Position numbers and translations under genes: made by a program. Positions 1 to 11,434 of a DNA stretch of 64,000 nt are shown piece by piece. The notes beneath the pieces are model-generated. The model saw only the letters and a list, made by a program, of their open reading frames with translations, was not told the DNA's origin and did not search any database. The stretch comes from Steromphala cineraria (taxonomy: Eukaryota; Mollusca; Gastropoda; Trochida; Trochidae). Location: assembly GCA_916613615.1 (NCBI GenBank), contig OU744725.1, positions 12,426,253 through 12,490,252 of the forward strand. Direction: 5' to 3'. The stretch's first letter is position 1; every line of letters begins with the position of its first letter.

Positions 1-1
1 C

Positions 2-646
2 AAGTTTAATGTGTCCAAAGAATCTGTGAGTCGCATTTTGAAAACATGGGCTAACTATTTGTACGTGTTGTTGGGTAGCATGAAAGTATGGCCATCACGT
101 AAACAAATAAATGAAAACATGCCAAAGGACTTCAAAAACAATTATCCCAAGACGAGAGTTATCATTGATTGCACAGAGTTGAAAGTTCAGTCAAGTGCAA
201 AGGTTCTCCCTCATGTGTATTCTCACCACAGAAACCATACACTTTTCAAGGGACTTATCGGTATTACTCCTTCTGGTTTGATCTCATTTGTGAGTTCCCT
301 GTACACTGGTCCAATATCAAACACATCAATCACATCCGAGTGTGGGTTACTTGACCTACTAGAACCGGGAGACGAGATAATCGCGGACGAGGGATTTCTC
401 ATACAAGACATGCTGTCAACAAAAGGTGTCAAACTTGTCGTTCCTCCATTCATGGAATGTAGAGAGGAAGACGTCAAAATGACTCCCGACCATGCAAGGT
501 TAGGAACTCATGTTGGGAAGGCCATCATGCGAATCAAGGAGTTTCAAGTATTTAACGGAGTTATCCCCCTTGACCTTGCATCTTCAGTCAACCAAATATG
601 GACTGTATGTGCTATTCTCGCAAACTTCCGGGGTCCTCTGTTGTAA
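2..646 (+). pseudogene. DDE superfamily transposase fragment (Harbinger/ISL2EU-like), probably inactive
   Basis: The frame is open from the left window edge, so the N-terminus is missing. The first visible residues (VSKESVSRILKTW) look like the helix-turn-helix region that precedes the nuclease in DDE_Tnp_4-type transposases. Counting from the V at position 11 as residue 1, the RNase H-like core shows IIDCTE (Asp53), HHRNHTLFKGLIGITPSG, EPGDEIIADEGF (Asp126) and a C-terminal AIMRIK. In this family the third catalytic residue is the Glu of an HVERAI-type motif; here that stretch reads HVGKAI, so the Glu appears to be Gly (residue 169). The fold is otherwise recognisable to the stop TAA at 644-646. 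I infer a decayed copy or a domesticated relic. Assignment to the DDE_Tnp_4 family is fairly secure; the exact superfamily is less so. Confidence 0.8.
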
Positions 647-853
647 ATATTTAGTGTGGAAAACAGTGGTACTTCAACACAGAGACATGACAGCATTGAC
701 TACTTTTCAATTCGAACAATATACTGTGAAAGGATCTATGAAAGTGTCATAACTTTGTATAAGTGTATAACTGTATATAAATTCTCATTTTTGTTACCGC
801 TACATTTTCATTAAATGGATGGTGTTGAAGACGAATTCGGAATTGTACTCCGG

Positions 854-1131
854 CAGGTCAAGTCATGAACTGTTGATACAGCCTCTGTTATATTACGTCG
901 AAATTCTAGGGTTCCGGAACAGAATTGCATCACAGTCCATTTGAATTTCTTAATCAAATGACAACGCTTCTCACAATGCTTTTGTCATTATTTAGAAGCC
1001 AAAATGATAATTTTAAAACAGCGACGCTGATTGCGCACTCTACTTTGATTGCCTCTATTCAGGCGTCTCCAATTCTATCCCACAAAGTCGGCGTAATATT
1101 ACAGAGGCTGTATTAACATTTCATGACTTGG
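854..1131. mobile_element. MITE family 1, near-complete degenerate copy
   Basis: The ends are inverted: the left end carries GTCATGAACTGTTGATACAG and CCTCTGTTATATTACG, and the right end the reverse complement forms CGTAATATTACAGAGGC and TTAACATTTCATGACTT. The same termini recur at about 4.84, 5.23, 8.5, 16.66, 25.77, 43.19, 54.2 and 54.8 kb. The interior has no coding potential. This is a non-autonomous inverted-repeat element; the outer end seen in other copies (CCCCACAGAGGCAG) is missing here. Confidence 0.7.
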
Positions 1132-1857
1132 AAATGTGAACTTTCATCTCAATTTCAGTAAGACCCCTAAACAAATGCTTCTGGTCTTTACATTCAGACA
1201 AATTTAATGCGACGACGCGGATTTTTTTTCTTTCTAATTTTTGGAATTATGGAACATTGAAAGAAATATGACATTTGATTAACTGCGTCCTTGAAGGCAC
1301 TCACGGACAGAAACGAGTTACATTTTAAGAGCCTGCGTTTCAATGTTTTTCTAGGCCACGGGACTAAATTTCCATTTATCCCTTGTCAACATCTTGAAAA
1401 AAAGTCTTGATGCGGGGGTTTAAAACGGACGCAAACCAGAAACAAATTACTTTATTTTTAGGCCTAATAGCTAATGATCAGCTCATTAAGCAACACGCGT
1501 TTGTCTAGTGTTAATCAATTGGGCTTGTATTTCTAGCTCTTGACTCACTCTTTAATTCTCACAGTTTATCAAATGCAAGGTTTCATTGTAAATTAGAAAA
1601 TCCAAGGTACCGAATGATACGATGCACATACCACCTTTTGGGCTTAACATCAGGAAAATATGAAATGAATTTACTTAAATCTTGCGAGACACCAAAAATT
1701 GTGACTTGGGTCTCATTCTGTGTTGTGTCTAAAGACGGAGCTGCTATCAGTTTTTGTGTAGTTTCCACCGCCGCCGCCGCATTCGTATTACTAGCTATAA
1801 CTTTTTTCCACTAAGCTTTCCAGAACTCTTATTCATAAATTACTACTCATACCTCGG
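1132..1857. other. Intergenic, no gene seen
   Basis: AT-rich sequence with short chance ORFs only. A run of CCGCCG at about 1768-1780 is the only notable compositional feature. Confidence 0.6.
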
Positions 1858-2060
1858 GGGAACGATTTTGACACGTTCACTTTCAAGGTCAAAGGTCAAG
1901 GTCACGAGCTTTGTAATCACTCTTAAGAATTCCTTGTAAACGCGATAACTTGAAAAGTTTTTGTGCTCTGAAGCTCTAACTTGGTATATATCATCCTTGG
2001 CAAAGTAACAAAAATAGAGCCATTGGCTCTGTAGCTCATCAGGCTTCATCATCAATTATG
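1858..2060. repeat. Dispersed repeat block, copy 1 (AAGGTCAAGGTCA type)
   Basis: Contains AAGGTCAAAGGTCAAGGTCA, then a segment with AATTCCTTGTAAACGCGATA and GTTTTTGTGCT. A second, diverged copy lies at 3962-4110 on the far side of the tandem array, so the two blocks bracket it. Repeats carrying this motif are familiar to me from bivalve genomes (knowledge, not tested here). Confidence 0.65.
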
Positions 2061-2099
2061 CTGTAGAGTGTGGCCAATGTGATTCCCCCTTTGTAGAGG

Positions 2100-3425
2100 C
2101 CACAAGGGCACCAATCATAAAATTAAGTATATATAGGCGACAAGTTTCAGTTTTCTAGGCCTTATACTTCAGGAGAAGAAGATGAAAATAGATTTGAAGG
2201 ACGTTCCTGTTGCCTTTATTAGGGGCAACAGGGTCACCAAAGCTACAAATCATAATCCTCACTAGCCAAGGAGTCTGTACACAAAGTTTCAGCTTTCTAG
2301 GCCTTATGGTTTTGGAGAAGAAGATGAAAATAGGTTTTTAGGGCGTGGCCCCTGTGGCCCTTATTAGGGGTCACAGGGCTACCGAAGCTACAATTTATAA
2401 TCCTCACTAGCCAAGGAGTCTGTACACAAAGTTTCAGCTTTCTAAGCCTTATGGTTCTGGAGAAGAAGATGAACATAGGTTTTTATGGTGTGGCCCCTGT
2501 GGCCCTTATTAGGGGTCACAGGGCCACCAAAGCTACAATTTATAATCCTCACTAGCCAAGGAGTCTGTACACCAAGTTTCAGCTTTCTAGGCCTTATGGT
2601 TCTGGAGAAAAAGATGAAAATAGGTTTTTAGGGCGTTTCCCTGTGGCCCTTATAAGGGGTCACAGGGCCACTAAAGCTACAATTTATAATCCTCATTAGC
2701 CAAGGAGTCTGTACACAAAGTTTCAGCTTTCTAGGCCTTATGGTTCTGGAGAAGAAGATGAAAATAGGTTTTTAGGGTGTGGCCCCAGTGGCCCATATTA
2801 GGGGTCACAGGGCCACCAAAGCTACAATTTATAATCCTCACTAGCCAAGGAGTCTGTACACCAACTTTCAGCTTTCTAGGCATTATGCTTCTGGAGAAAA
2901 AGATGAAAATAGGTTTTTAGGGCGTTTCCCTGTGGCCCTTATTAGGGGTCACAGGGCCACTAAAGCTACAATTTATAATCCTCATTAGCCAAGGAGTCTG
3001 TACACAAAGTTTCAGCTTTCTAGGATTTATGGTTCTTAAGAAGAAGATGAAAATAGGTTTTTAGGGCGTGGCCCCTGTGGCCCTTATAAGGGGTCACAGG
3101 GCTACCAAAGCTACAATTTATAATCCTCACTAGCCAAGGAGTCTGTACACAAAGTTTCAGCTTTCTAGGCCTTATGGTTCTGGAGAAGAAGATGAAAATA
3201 GGTTTTTTAGGGTGTGGCTCCTGTGGCCCTTATTAGGGGTCACATGGCCACCAAAGCTACAATTTATAATCCTCACTAGCCAAGGAGTCTGTACACAAAG
3301 TTTCAGCTTTCTAGGCCTTATGGTTCTGGAGAAGAAGTCGAAATTCCACAAAGTTTACGAACGGACGCCGGACACCATGCCATGCCATTAGCCCATCGGG
3401 CCTTACAGGCCAGATGAGCTACAAA
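2100..3425. repeat. Tandem array of ~145-bp units within a dispersed repeat (8 clear copies)
   Basis: The landmark GGAGTCTGTACAC recurs at about 2271, 2417, 2559, 2706, 2851, 2994, 3138 and 3286, a period of 142-148 bp. Each unit also carries TTTCAGCTTTCTAGGCCTTA, GGAGAAGAAGATGAAAATAG and GGGGTCACAGGGC. A more diverged partial unit precedes the first. The array ends in ACGGACGCCGGACACCATGC and GGGCCTTACAGGCCAGATGA. The same head sequence with only one unit is found inverted at 8680-8945. There is no coding potential. Confidence 0.9.
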
Positions 3426-3935
3426 ATGGAACTTTGTAAAAATCAATTTTAGTTTTGATTTGGCACTGCACCGCTCCTAGTAGGGAAGAAGACACATGCA
3501 AAATGTGAAAAGAATCAGATGAAAAGTTTTTCCCGTAATAGGTTGGACAAATCTGATATCGGAAAATGACTATGTTCAAAATATGGAAATTTGTAAAAAA
3601 TTTAAATATCAATGACATTTGTTGCAATTTCGCACCGCACCCCTCCTCCCAGTAGGGAAGAAGACATGTGCAAAATTTGAAATCAATCGGATGAATAGTT
3701 TTCACGTAATAGGTCGGACAAATCTGATATTGGAAAATGACTAAGTTCAAAACATGGAAATTTGTAAAAAATTCAAATATTAACGAAATTTGTTAACTTT
3801 GCACTGCATCCCTCTTAGTAGGGTAGAAGACATGTGCAAAATTTGAAATTAATCGGATAAATAGTTTTCCCGTAATAGGTCGGACAAAAAATGTCCTCGG
3901 ACGGACAGACACACACACGGAATCGTTGGTATTAC
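3426..3935. repeat. Three ~170-bp tandem repeats
   Basis: AGTAGGG(A/T)AGAAGACA followed by GCAAAATTTGAAAT and GTAATAGGT(C/T)GGACAAA recurs three times (near 3480, 3650 and 3820). The last copy ends in GGACGGACAGACACACACAC. A minus-strand ORF of 115 codons lies across these repeats; I treat it as chance. Confidence 0.8.
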
Positions 3936-3961
3936 TAGATACAAAGTATAATAAAAAGTGT

Positions 3962-4110
3962 TAAATGATTCTGACCTTGAAGGTCAAGGTCATGAGATAT
4001 TAATTATTGGAATTCCTTGTAAACACGATAACTTGAACAGTTTTTGTGCTATGAAGTTTAGATTTTGTATATATTATCTCTTGAGAAGTAAACAAAAATT
4101 CAAAAAGTTT
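3962..4110. repeat. Dispersed repeat block, copy 2 of 1858-2060
   Basis: Shares CCTTGAAGGTCAAGGTCA, GGAATTCCTTGTAAACACGA and GTTTTTGTGCTATGAAG with the earlier block in the same orientation, at the other end of the tandem array. Confidence 0.65.
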
Positions 4111-4225
4111 TGGGTACGAAATGTCTAATGGCAAGGTCAACATATATGGAGAAAATGGATTAAATTAACTTTTAACACTTTATTTCATTACATTAATGTT
4201 ATAATCAATGAAATGTGTTTTTTAG

Positions 4226-4429
4226 GTGTTGGACAATTCTTTTAAATGTCAGTGTTCAAATCTTGTGACGCCTGAAGTTGGTAGATCTTTTCCAATCTGT
4301 ACTGAAGTTTTGCAGCAGTCTGCTGGTCAGGAATGTTTATTTATTGCTTTGGGCATCATAGAAGTAGATACTTCTGGACCCGGCACGTCTCTACTGAAGT
4401 CGTGCCGGTTTTTGCAGTCTTATCTTTGA
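4226..4429 (+). other. Possible unassigned exon-like ORF (weak)
   Basis: A 67-codon open stretch is preceded by a pyrimidine-rich acceptor-like sequence (GTGTTTTTTAG at about 4215-4225). The peptide has several cysteines (KCQC, PICTEV) but I recognise no family, and no partner exon was found nearby. It may be chance. Recorded only because the acceptor and the reading frame coincide. Confidence 0.12.
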
Positions 4430-4839
4430 CGGGCCGTCACCGCCCACCATTGAATCTACCTGCGTCTCCTAATTTCGTGGTGTTTAGCTGACGTCATATT
4501 CCCGCTGTTTCTCGCTCTCGTTTACCGTTCCAGATAGCAATATGTCGCCCCCATAGATACCGGTAAACGTGATTTTTTCCAACTTTGAATTTTATTGCAG
4601 ATTAAGTTATTTATCTAAAAATTATTTGACAAAGTTAAAGGATTTCTCAATAAACATTGTTTTAAAATTGTTTTTCATTTTTCATTGAAATTTTACTTTT
4701 ACTAAAGAAAACATTATATGGATCATTCAGTAAGTGCAGATGCGCCTTTTTAGGGTTTCAACTGCTTTATTAACAGCGTTATCGAAAACAAAAGAACGTT
4801 TTGTTGTGTCCCAATTGATAAGAAATTACGACATCAGAA

Positions 4840-5050
4840 ACTGCCTTTTTCCACAAGTACAGATCAAGTCATGAAATGTTGATCGAGCCTCTGTTCTTAT
4901 TCGCAAGTTTAGTGGGATAGAAAGGGATTGAAGGCAAATAAATCGACGCTGTTTAAAAATAAGTATTTGAAGGCCTAACAACAACAAAATGCCTACGGAA
5001 TATATCCATGGTGCCTTTATCACGTCAAATGTGGACTTTTCCATGTTTTT
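4840..5050. mobile_element. MITE family 1, partial copy
   Basis: Carries AGATCAAGTCATGAAATGTT and GAGCCTCTGTTCTTATTCG, the left terminal sequence of the family. The right half is not clearly retained. Confidence 0.5.
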
Positions 5051-5224
5051 CTGAGCAGATAGCCGTTTTGTTTGGTAGGCCTGATGTGGCTACTGAATCA
5101 TGGTAAAGGCATGACCTTGATGTGAACCACCCTTTCCATACGGGAAGAGTTGTCATTGGCTAAAAAGAAATTCAAATTGTTTCTGGGGAAATTTTTTTCC
5201 GCTTAAAGAAACTCATGAGTTCTC

Positions 5225-5400
5225 TCCCCACAGAGCCAGATTAAGTCATGAAATGTTGATAAAGCCTGTGTTCTATTATCTTTATTAGCCACCTCTGTGA
5301 AAAGTCTTTTCTAAAAACATTCTCTCCCCGCATAGGCAGAACAAGTCAAGAAATGTTGATAGCGCCTTCGCCGCGTTTGTGGGATAGAATTAGGAGGTAA
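5225..5400. mobile_element. MITE family 1, two adjacent left-end fragments
   Basis: TCTCCCCACAGAGCCAGATT plus GTCATGAAATGTTGAT, then about 100 bp later TCTCCCCGCATAGGCAGAAC plus GTCAAGAAATGTTGAT. Both are diverged copies of the same terminus in the same orientation. Confidence 0.5.
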
Positions 5401-8150
5401 GCATACTGTGTTTGGAAATCGCTTATAACGAAATAAGTAAGCTTTATCAAAACACATACGCATGCAAGATAAAGTAAAACAGAGGATATTGGGTTAAGGT
5501 CCAAAGGTGGGCAGATCTGTGGGCAGCCCTAAGCTCAGTGTTCAATCAGGGCAACATGAGTTTTAGATGGTACACCTCTTGGAAAATCTTCTTCTCAGTA
5601 ACGGTAGTACATACAGACGCATGCTATAGCTCATTTTAAAGCTGAGAGATTGCTTCACATAAAAGGTCATATCAAGTTTCAATTTGTAGTGGTTTTTAAA
5701 CTACAGCAGTTTCAAAAAGGATCTTTTGAAATAAAGGATTTTCATGCGTCACGTTAAAAGGGACACTACTCGGTCGGGAAATGTCAATTAAATCTGTTTG
5801 ATGCATTCTGTTCTACAATGATCGTTCAACAAGTTCAGTACAGGTCATTATTATATAAAAGTTAATATTAAAGGAAATATGTTGACATAAAGAGATTTTA
5901 TATATTTTTCGGCGATTTTTCGAGGGTTATTTTACTTTGAGAATTTTAGTTTTAAAACTTTTTCAGATAGAAATTTTATCGTTGATGTTTTGTGAAGCAG
6001 ATGTAATGAGTAGACAGAAAAAAATATCAACAAGTCAGGATAATTTTTTTCTGTCCATGACCGGTCCTTGAATATTGCGATTTTTGGAAAATCCTCATTT
6101 TTGGCACATTTCAAAGTTCCACAGTTTCTTTATTAAGTAAGATATCTTTAAATTGATTGCATTTTTACATGTGCTATTCCAAGCACAACCTTTGCTATGT
6201 TGCACTTTATCATTAAAATGTTGATAATTAAGGAGCTAGAGGGACCAACATGAAGTAGGGGTCTAAAACTAATCAAATTTCAGTGTTTTCAACAAAGTTC
6301 CAAAGTTCATTACTCCATCTCTATTTAAGTTATCAAAACAAAACATACATCTTTGTATGTGGATAAACAAGACAAACATTGTTTCTGATATACCTTATGA
6401 GTGAAATATCAATAGTTAAAGTGTTAGGTTTCATTACATTATACAGGGGTCTGAAACAGTCAACTTTACATTACAGCCTTTAATCACATGTATCTGGCAA
6501 ACGGTGATAGATAATTCAACCAAATTTGTTTCTGCTTCTAGGAATAATATTCTCTGAAGAATGATGTCATAGCTGACATTGGCCAACATGGTGAATTTTT
6601 CTGAAAAGTCTTTAACACTGAATATCAAGGGAAATTTGGTCATTTTGATAATGTATTAGTTACTGTTTACCTCTTAGACAAAACGTCATGTGATGGTCAA
6701 ACACTGTGTGAAGGTCAAACAGGAAGTATTGACGCGTCAATCCTAGTTGAATTTGGACTTATCTTTCATAAGAGTTTCTCATTAAACTGACTTAGTTTCA
6801 TATTAAAATAAACATCTCAGCGTTAATGGTTATTTTAGATGAGTAACATTACAAGATAATATCCCTGGTGGGAGGGTATTATCTGGGGATGGAGGGCCTT
6901 ATAAACGTAAGTAGGGCCCTCATGTCAGGGTATTATTTGAGCTTATGAGGCCCTCTCAAACGCATGAGGGAAGTGGCACGGGGATAAAGACTGAAGAAAA
7001 CAGGTATTAAAACTACCGTGAAGTATATAATTGCACATAACAGTTTAACGTAGCAATATTTATCTTCCGAAAATGTATTAACATCATAGCATTTATTGTC
7101 GCATAACTTTATAAATAAAAGTAGTTTGTATCTTCAATTTTATATGAACACATTCACCAATATCCGCCCGAAACTATTATGCATATAAGTTCTGAATAGT
7201 GATTGATTGATTGCGTTGGTGTTTAGTGCCGGTTGAGCAATATTACAGCCGTTAGTGGCGTGTGGATTTAAATGCAATCCTTATTTAATAAACATATGAC
7301 AGTTCTCGGTTACTCTGTAAATGCGCAACTTCCCATACAGTCAGCATCCGAGACAGTCGCAACGTCCCTTCAGCGTACAGTTTAATTTTAGTCGAAATAT
7401 TTGGCCGAAACAGTCAAAAGTACTTGAATGGGCATTTATATAACGATATCCACATTCTATCAACATATAAAAGGTTAATTTGAATGACTCCGTTCATCTA
7501 AATTGCTGTGATTGGCAAATTAGACATATTTTCGTTAGGCTTTCGAACGCGATCTCAAGGACAGCTGAAAATCAGCATTATACAGAGACCGAAGTTATGT
7601 TACATTATAAATGCAGTAGTTTACAAAGCAGTAAAGCTTCATCGGTCCACCAAGACAGTTTAAATCTGTTATAAACAACGTATTAACTAGAACTAACCGT
7701 GAACGTGGAGTCGGGGTTGTTTTGTTTTCACTGTACAGTGAGGAATTGGACGTTGCAGAGGTGCAACTTCCGCTTTACCTGTACAGTCGAGTACCCCCTG
7801 TGGAGTTACAAGCAAGGAAAGCAGCAGCTGCAAAGCGAAGCAGCGAGAACAATGATAAATAAGCTAAATTCGAAAAGTTCCTTTAACACTGATAAGTGTA
7901 AGGATGTAAGATTCAGACTTAGAAGCCGTCATCTTGTAATTTTGAGTAAGAAGTAGATAAAATTAAATGCCGCCCACGAGATCCACGCCACCCTTGACAA
8001 GTTTATTACATTAAGAAAAGGTACAAACCACAGTAGACATCCAGATTGCTGAAAGAAATGAGATGGCTACTAAGGGGAGAGAGGGCGGGAAGAATTTCAC
8101 ACCAAAATGGCTGCGTGCAGTAGAAGGTTGAGCGGGAAGAAGAAAGAAAG
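5401..8150. other. Intergenic, no gene seen
   Basis: AT-rich sequence with scattered ORFs under 90 codons. None shows a recognisable domain or exon-like signals on both sides. A GGGTATTAT / GGCCCT-rich patch lies at 6860-6960. Confidence 0.6.
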
Positions 8151-8206
8151 TGACGTCAGCATCGTCATGACAACATGACGTCATCAATTAGCAGGAAGTT
8201 ACGTCA
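8151..8206. promoter_or_regulatory. Cluster of CRE/ATF-type palindromes
   Basis: TGACGTCA at 8151-8158 and 8176-8183, and TTACGTCA at 8199-8206: three sites in 56 bp. TGACGTCA is the consensus CREB/ATF site. No gene start is recognised close by, so a regulatory role is inference. A similar cluster lies at 37752-37800. Confidence 0.3.
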
Positions 8207-8329
8207 TTAATTAGCCGGAAGTAAGTAGAGGAAGAAAGGTGAGGCAGAAATAAAGGACAGTGCGAATGGTTTCCATTAAAGCATTTAGCATTTAGAGCTA
8301 AATGAGATTAACGTCGAACGCGCTGTTCT

Positions 8330-8605
8330 AAAATCATCATTTTGGCTTCTGATTTATGGCAAAAGCATTGTGATATGAATTACTCTTACCATCGGGGAAG
8401 TGTTGTCATTTGAAATAAAAATGAAAAATGGATTGTGGACATTTGTGGTGCAATCTATTTCCGCCCACGATTTAGAACAGAGAACATTTCATGACTGGAT
8501 CTGCCTCTGTTGGGAGATAACGTGAGAAATTCCAGATTTTAGATGATAAGAACCGAATGCTCGATCAACATTTCAGAACTTGATCTGCACCTATGGAGAA
8601 AATGA
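8330..8605. mobile_element. MITE family 1, right-hand fragment(s)
   Basis: GAACATTTCATGACTGGATC followed by TGCCTCTGTTGGGAGA matches the right terminus. A second end-like motif, GATCAACATTTCAGAACTTG, follows at about 8563. Confidence 0.5.
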
Positions 8606-8679
8606 TTAGTAAGCTTACTAATTCAAACCGCAGGGATCGGGAAAGACATCTTTGACAATAGACCATTGTTTGTAATTTT

Positions 8680-8945
8680 GAGCTCATCTGGCCTGTAAGG
8701 CCCGATGGGCTTACGGCATGGCATGGTGTCCGGCGTCCGTCCGTAAAATTTGTGGAATTTAGACTTCTTCACCAGAACCATAAGGCCTAGAAAGCTGAAA
8801 CTTTGTGTACACTCCTTGACTAGTAAGGATTATAAAGTGTAGCTATGGCGGCCCTAATAAGAGGGGAACCACATTGACCACACCCTAAAGTAAAATCAAA
8901 TGTACAGCCTGATGAGGTACAGAGTCAATGGCTCTACTTTCTGTT
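8680..8945. repeat. Single-unit, inverted copy of the 2100-3425 repeat
   Basis: Begins GAGCTCATCTGGCCTGTAAG, continues GGCATGGCATGGTGTCCGGC and one ~145-bp unit (GCCTAGAAAGCTGAAACTTT, GTACACTCCTTGACTAGTAA), then ends in CCTGATGAGGTACAGAGTCA. It is the reverse complement of the array region near 2030-3420, with one repeat unit instead of eight. Confidence 0.8.
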
Positions 8946-10453
8946 TTTCAAATGGGCCATTCATTATGGTAAAAATGTTAATGGGCCATATTTTCATCCA
9001 ATGTGCAAAATGGCTCATTGCCACTACCTTTCCCAATCAATGAAACCGATTAAGTAATCTTACTAATTCACCTTGACAATCCATTTCTTTACGAAATGTC
9101 TTCGCCAAGGTTCGTTTTAGTAACATTTAAGGTTCCTTTTGTAGCAGTTAATGTTCATTCAGAAACGGTTACGGTGATTTTAGGAAAAAATTAACATAAA
9201 ATTAATCGTTTGTTTGGTCCAGGATCTGAGGTAGCTTCTTACACCTTCACGTTTTGATAACCGTTCACAGAAGAAAAAAACAGGTCTAGGTCGTCATGAG
9301 CAAGTCTACACCTTTGTCGTTTCGCGAAAAGTATACAGCTTCAGTGGGCTCTTTTCTCTAATAGTAATAAACCATTACATTTTAATTATATTAACAATCC
9401 GAAACAGATTGTAAAAGATGTTTTCTCACGATCGCGTATATCAATCGCCACTTGACAGTAGCCTGTCTGTAGGTCCTAGTACAGCAATTAGACAGCAAAT
9501 AATGATCTAAACGACAAAACTGTATAAAAAATTTTGCTCCCCCCCTCCCCCGCCACACATTTGAGTATTTTTGTTTTGTCCCCACGGACAAGATTTTTTG
9601 TTTTTGTTTAAAACATTTTATTCACCACCCCTGTTACATCAAATCGACCTCCCTTCCAGGGAAATGAAGGCCACTTGTACAATAGAGTCTCTTATCAGAA
9701 TGGGATTTTTGATAAACATACACCACTCGCTCACAGATACTCGCATACAAATTAAACAATCCCCTTTTATGTATAATACAATATATGAGAATAATATATT
9801 CATATGGTATTCAAAATGAACTATTGAGCTAATGCACATTGTTGATGCTGCTCTTCTGACGAAAATAAGATATGACACAGCATCCAGGACTGGTAAAATT
9901 TATCAGCAGAACAATTGCTGAAAGATATGTCTTTTTCTGTTCTATATCTGACAGACATTCTTTTACAAATCTATTAAAATGGGGTTTACACTTCAAGATT
10001 GCTAAAATGAGCTTCAAACGCTCGAAAAACACCAGTTCCATTGGACAACTGTAGGTGAATACCAATGCAAGTACCACTCCTTGAAGAAGCTCTATCCATT
10101 GAATCTGTTCTCTGGGTCAAACTGAGAACACAGCTGGACAATTGTGACAAACGCCCGCCTGATTTGGATAGGAACTCACCACTTGGTGGGCGAATTGTAA
10201 AAAGGTGTAACATGTCCAGAATTATCTTGAGATCTGATCTCAGACTGTAAATAATTATTCATTGAGAATGAGTGAATGTGATCCATTTCGACTTGATAAA
10301 AATGATCTATCTCACTCATTACATCAAAGACACCTAATACTTACGGCAAAGAATATAAAGTTCTTTTATTTGTTGAGGTTGGTTGACAGAGGTAAGTCGA
10401 CAGGTATCTCGATCACCAGCAATATAAGGATTGTTCAAGGATTCCGTCTAACT
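8946..10453. other. Intergenic, no gene seen; 3' flank of the first GPCR
   Basis: Several ORFs of 60-82 codons occur on both strands without domains. Plus-strand TTTTATTT at about 10363 gives a minus-strand AATAAA, a second candidate polyadenylation signal for the GPCR. Confidence 0.5.
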
Positions 10454-10459
10454 TTTATT
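10454..10459 (-). terminator. Candidate polyadenylation signal AATAAA
   Basis: Minus-strand AATAAA lies four bases after the GPCR stop codon. A second one lies about 90 bases further on. Close spacing makes the downstream one at least as likely. Confidence 0.35.
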
Positions 10460-10462
10460 GAA

Positions 10463-11434
10463 CTATGACAAACTCCTACATTGTTCATTTTGTCCCTTTT
10501 TATCACTCGTTTTGCCACAGCACAGCAAGTGGATGTTCCTCCTCACCTCACTCAGCCTCCAGCAGTAGACGATAGGATTCAGAGTTCCGTTGAAGACGTA
10601 CAGTGTTGCTGCAAAGGATATGAAGTTTTTCCAGTTGTCTGTTGCAGGAGTGGCTGGGTAGATGCCTAGGTAGAGATATCCACCGTACAATGGCATTGAA
10701 CAGAAGATGAACGGGATCACGATCACCAGCGTGGTCATGGTAGCTTTGAGGTGCATGCTCGCTGCCTTGGCTACTCGGTGTCGGACCCCGACAATGGTTG
10801 GAAGAATCCTCCTGATGTGTCTCTTGGCAGCGATGAAGAGGAGGACCTGACTCACTACTGCAATGAACTCAAGGGTGAAGCTCGTCACAGAGAGAATGAG
10901 GTAACTGCTGGTGTTGGCATACTCTAATATATGACATTCAGTGTCCAGTGATACCAACACGTGACTAAGATACGCAGCAAGTGATGTGATAAGGCCAATC
11001 AGCCAAGACATTGACATAATCACAACAAGGGTGTTCTTGGTTATCCATTGAATGTAATTGAAAGGACTGTAAAGAGCGATAACTCTGTCCACACTTAAAG
11101 ATGCAATGATAGCCAGCGAAGAATAGGCAAAGGTTGGATAAAGGACTATACGAAATTGACACTCTGTTGAAAAAGCTCGAAATTCTGGAAGGTCAAGGAC
11201 CCATGAATGGTAGACGAAGAATGCGCCTGACATCATGTCTGACACAGCAAGATTGATGAGGCAGTATCTGAGAGCGAACTGGACTGTTCTAGCCCTGTAG
11301 AGGATCACTGTCCCGACGAGGTTCTCCACAAACACCAGGAGTCCGACAATGATCCTTATGACTTTACCTGCCATAGGAAGTGTGTACGGATCTGTTGTGT
11401 CTGTGATGTTGTCCATTCTGTGCATATTCATCAT
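10463..11434 (-). CDS. Class A (rhodopsin-like) G protein-coupled receptor, single coding exon
   Basis: 323 residues with seven hydrophobic segments at roughly 24-46, 56-78, 95-118, 134-157, 178-203, 233-256 and 272-292. Class A landmarks: Asn38 (1.50) in an EN motif, Asp66 (2.50) in NLAVSD, Cys92 (3.25), Asp116-Arg117-Val118 in the DRY position, Trp144 (4.50), Cys167 in the second extracellular loop, Cys245-S-M-Pro248 in TM6 and Asn286-PIVY in TM7. TM5 has no Pro and TM1 has EN, features shared by the melanocortin/EDG/cannabinoid/adenosine group; that placement is inference. Ser replaces the usual TM6 toggle Trp (CSMP for CWLP). The N-terminus has an N-glycosylation sequon (NIT, Asn9); LLCC after TM7 could be palmitoylated. 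The start is the first of three nearby Met (1, 2, 4). It is a tandem paralogue of the gene at 14118-15038. The ligand is unknown. Confidence 0.93.
   Translation of the reverse strand: MMNMHRMDNITDTTDPYTLPMAGKVIRIIVGLLVFVENLVGTVILYRARTVQFALRYCLINLAVSDMMSGAFFVYHSWVLDLPEFRAFSTECQFRIVLYPTFAYSSLAIIASLSVDRVIALYSPFNYIQWITKNTLVVIMSMSWLIGLITSLAAYLSHVLVSLDTECHILEYANTSSYLILSVTSFTLEFIAVVSQVLLFIAAKRHIRRILPTIVGVRHRVAKAASMHLKATMTTLVIVIPFIFCSMPLYGGYLYLGIYPATPATDNWKNFISFAATLYVFNGTLNPIVYCWRLSEVRRNIHLLCCGKTSDKKGQNEQCRSLS

Noticed and set aside
2100..3425. CRISPR-like regular repeats
   Set aside because: Units are contiguous ~145-bp tandem repeats with no unique spacers, in an animal genome.
3403..3750. 115-codon minus-strand ORF
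   Set aside because: It runs across the ~170-bp tandem repeats and repeats its own peptide; no domain.
7480..7956. Two adjacent plus-strand ORFs of 64 and 85 codons
   Set aside because: No homology recognised, no supporting splice or start context; composition like surrounding non-coding DNA.
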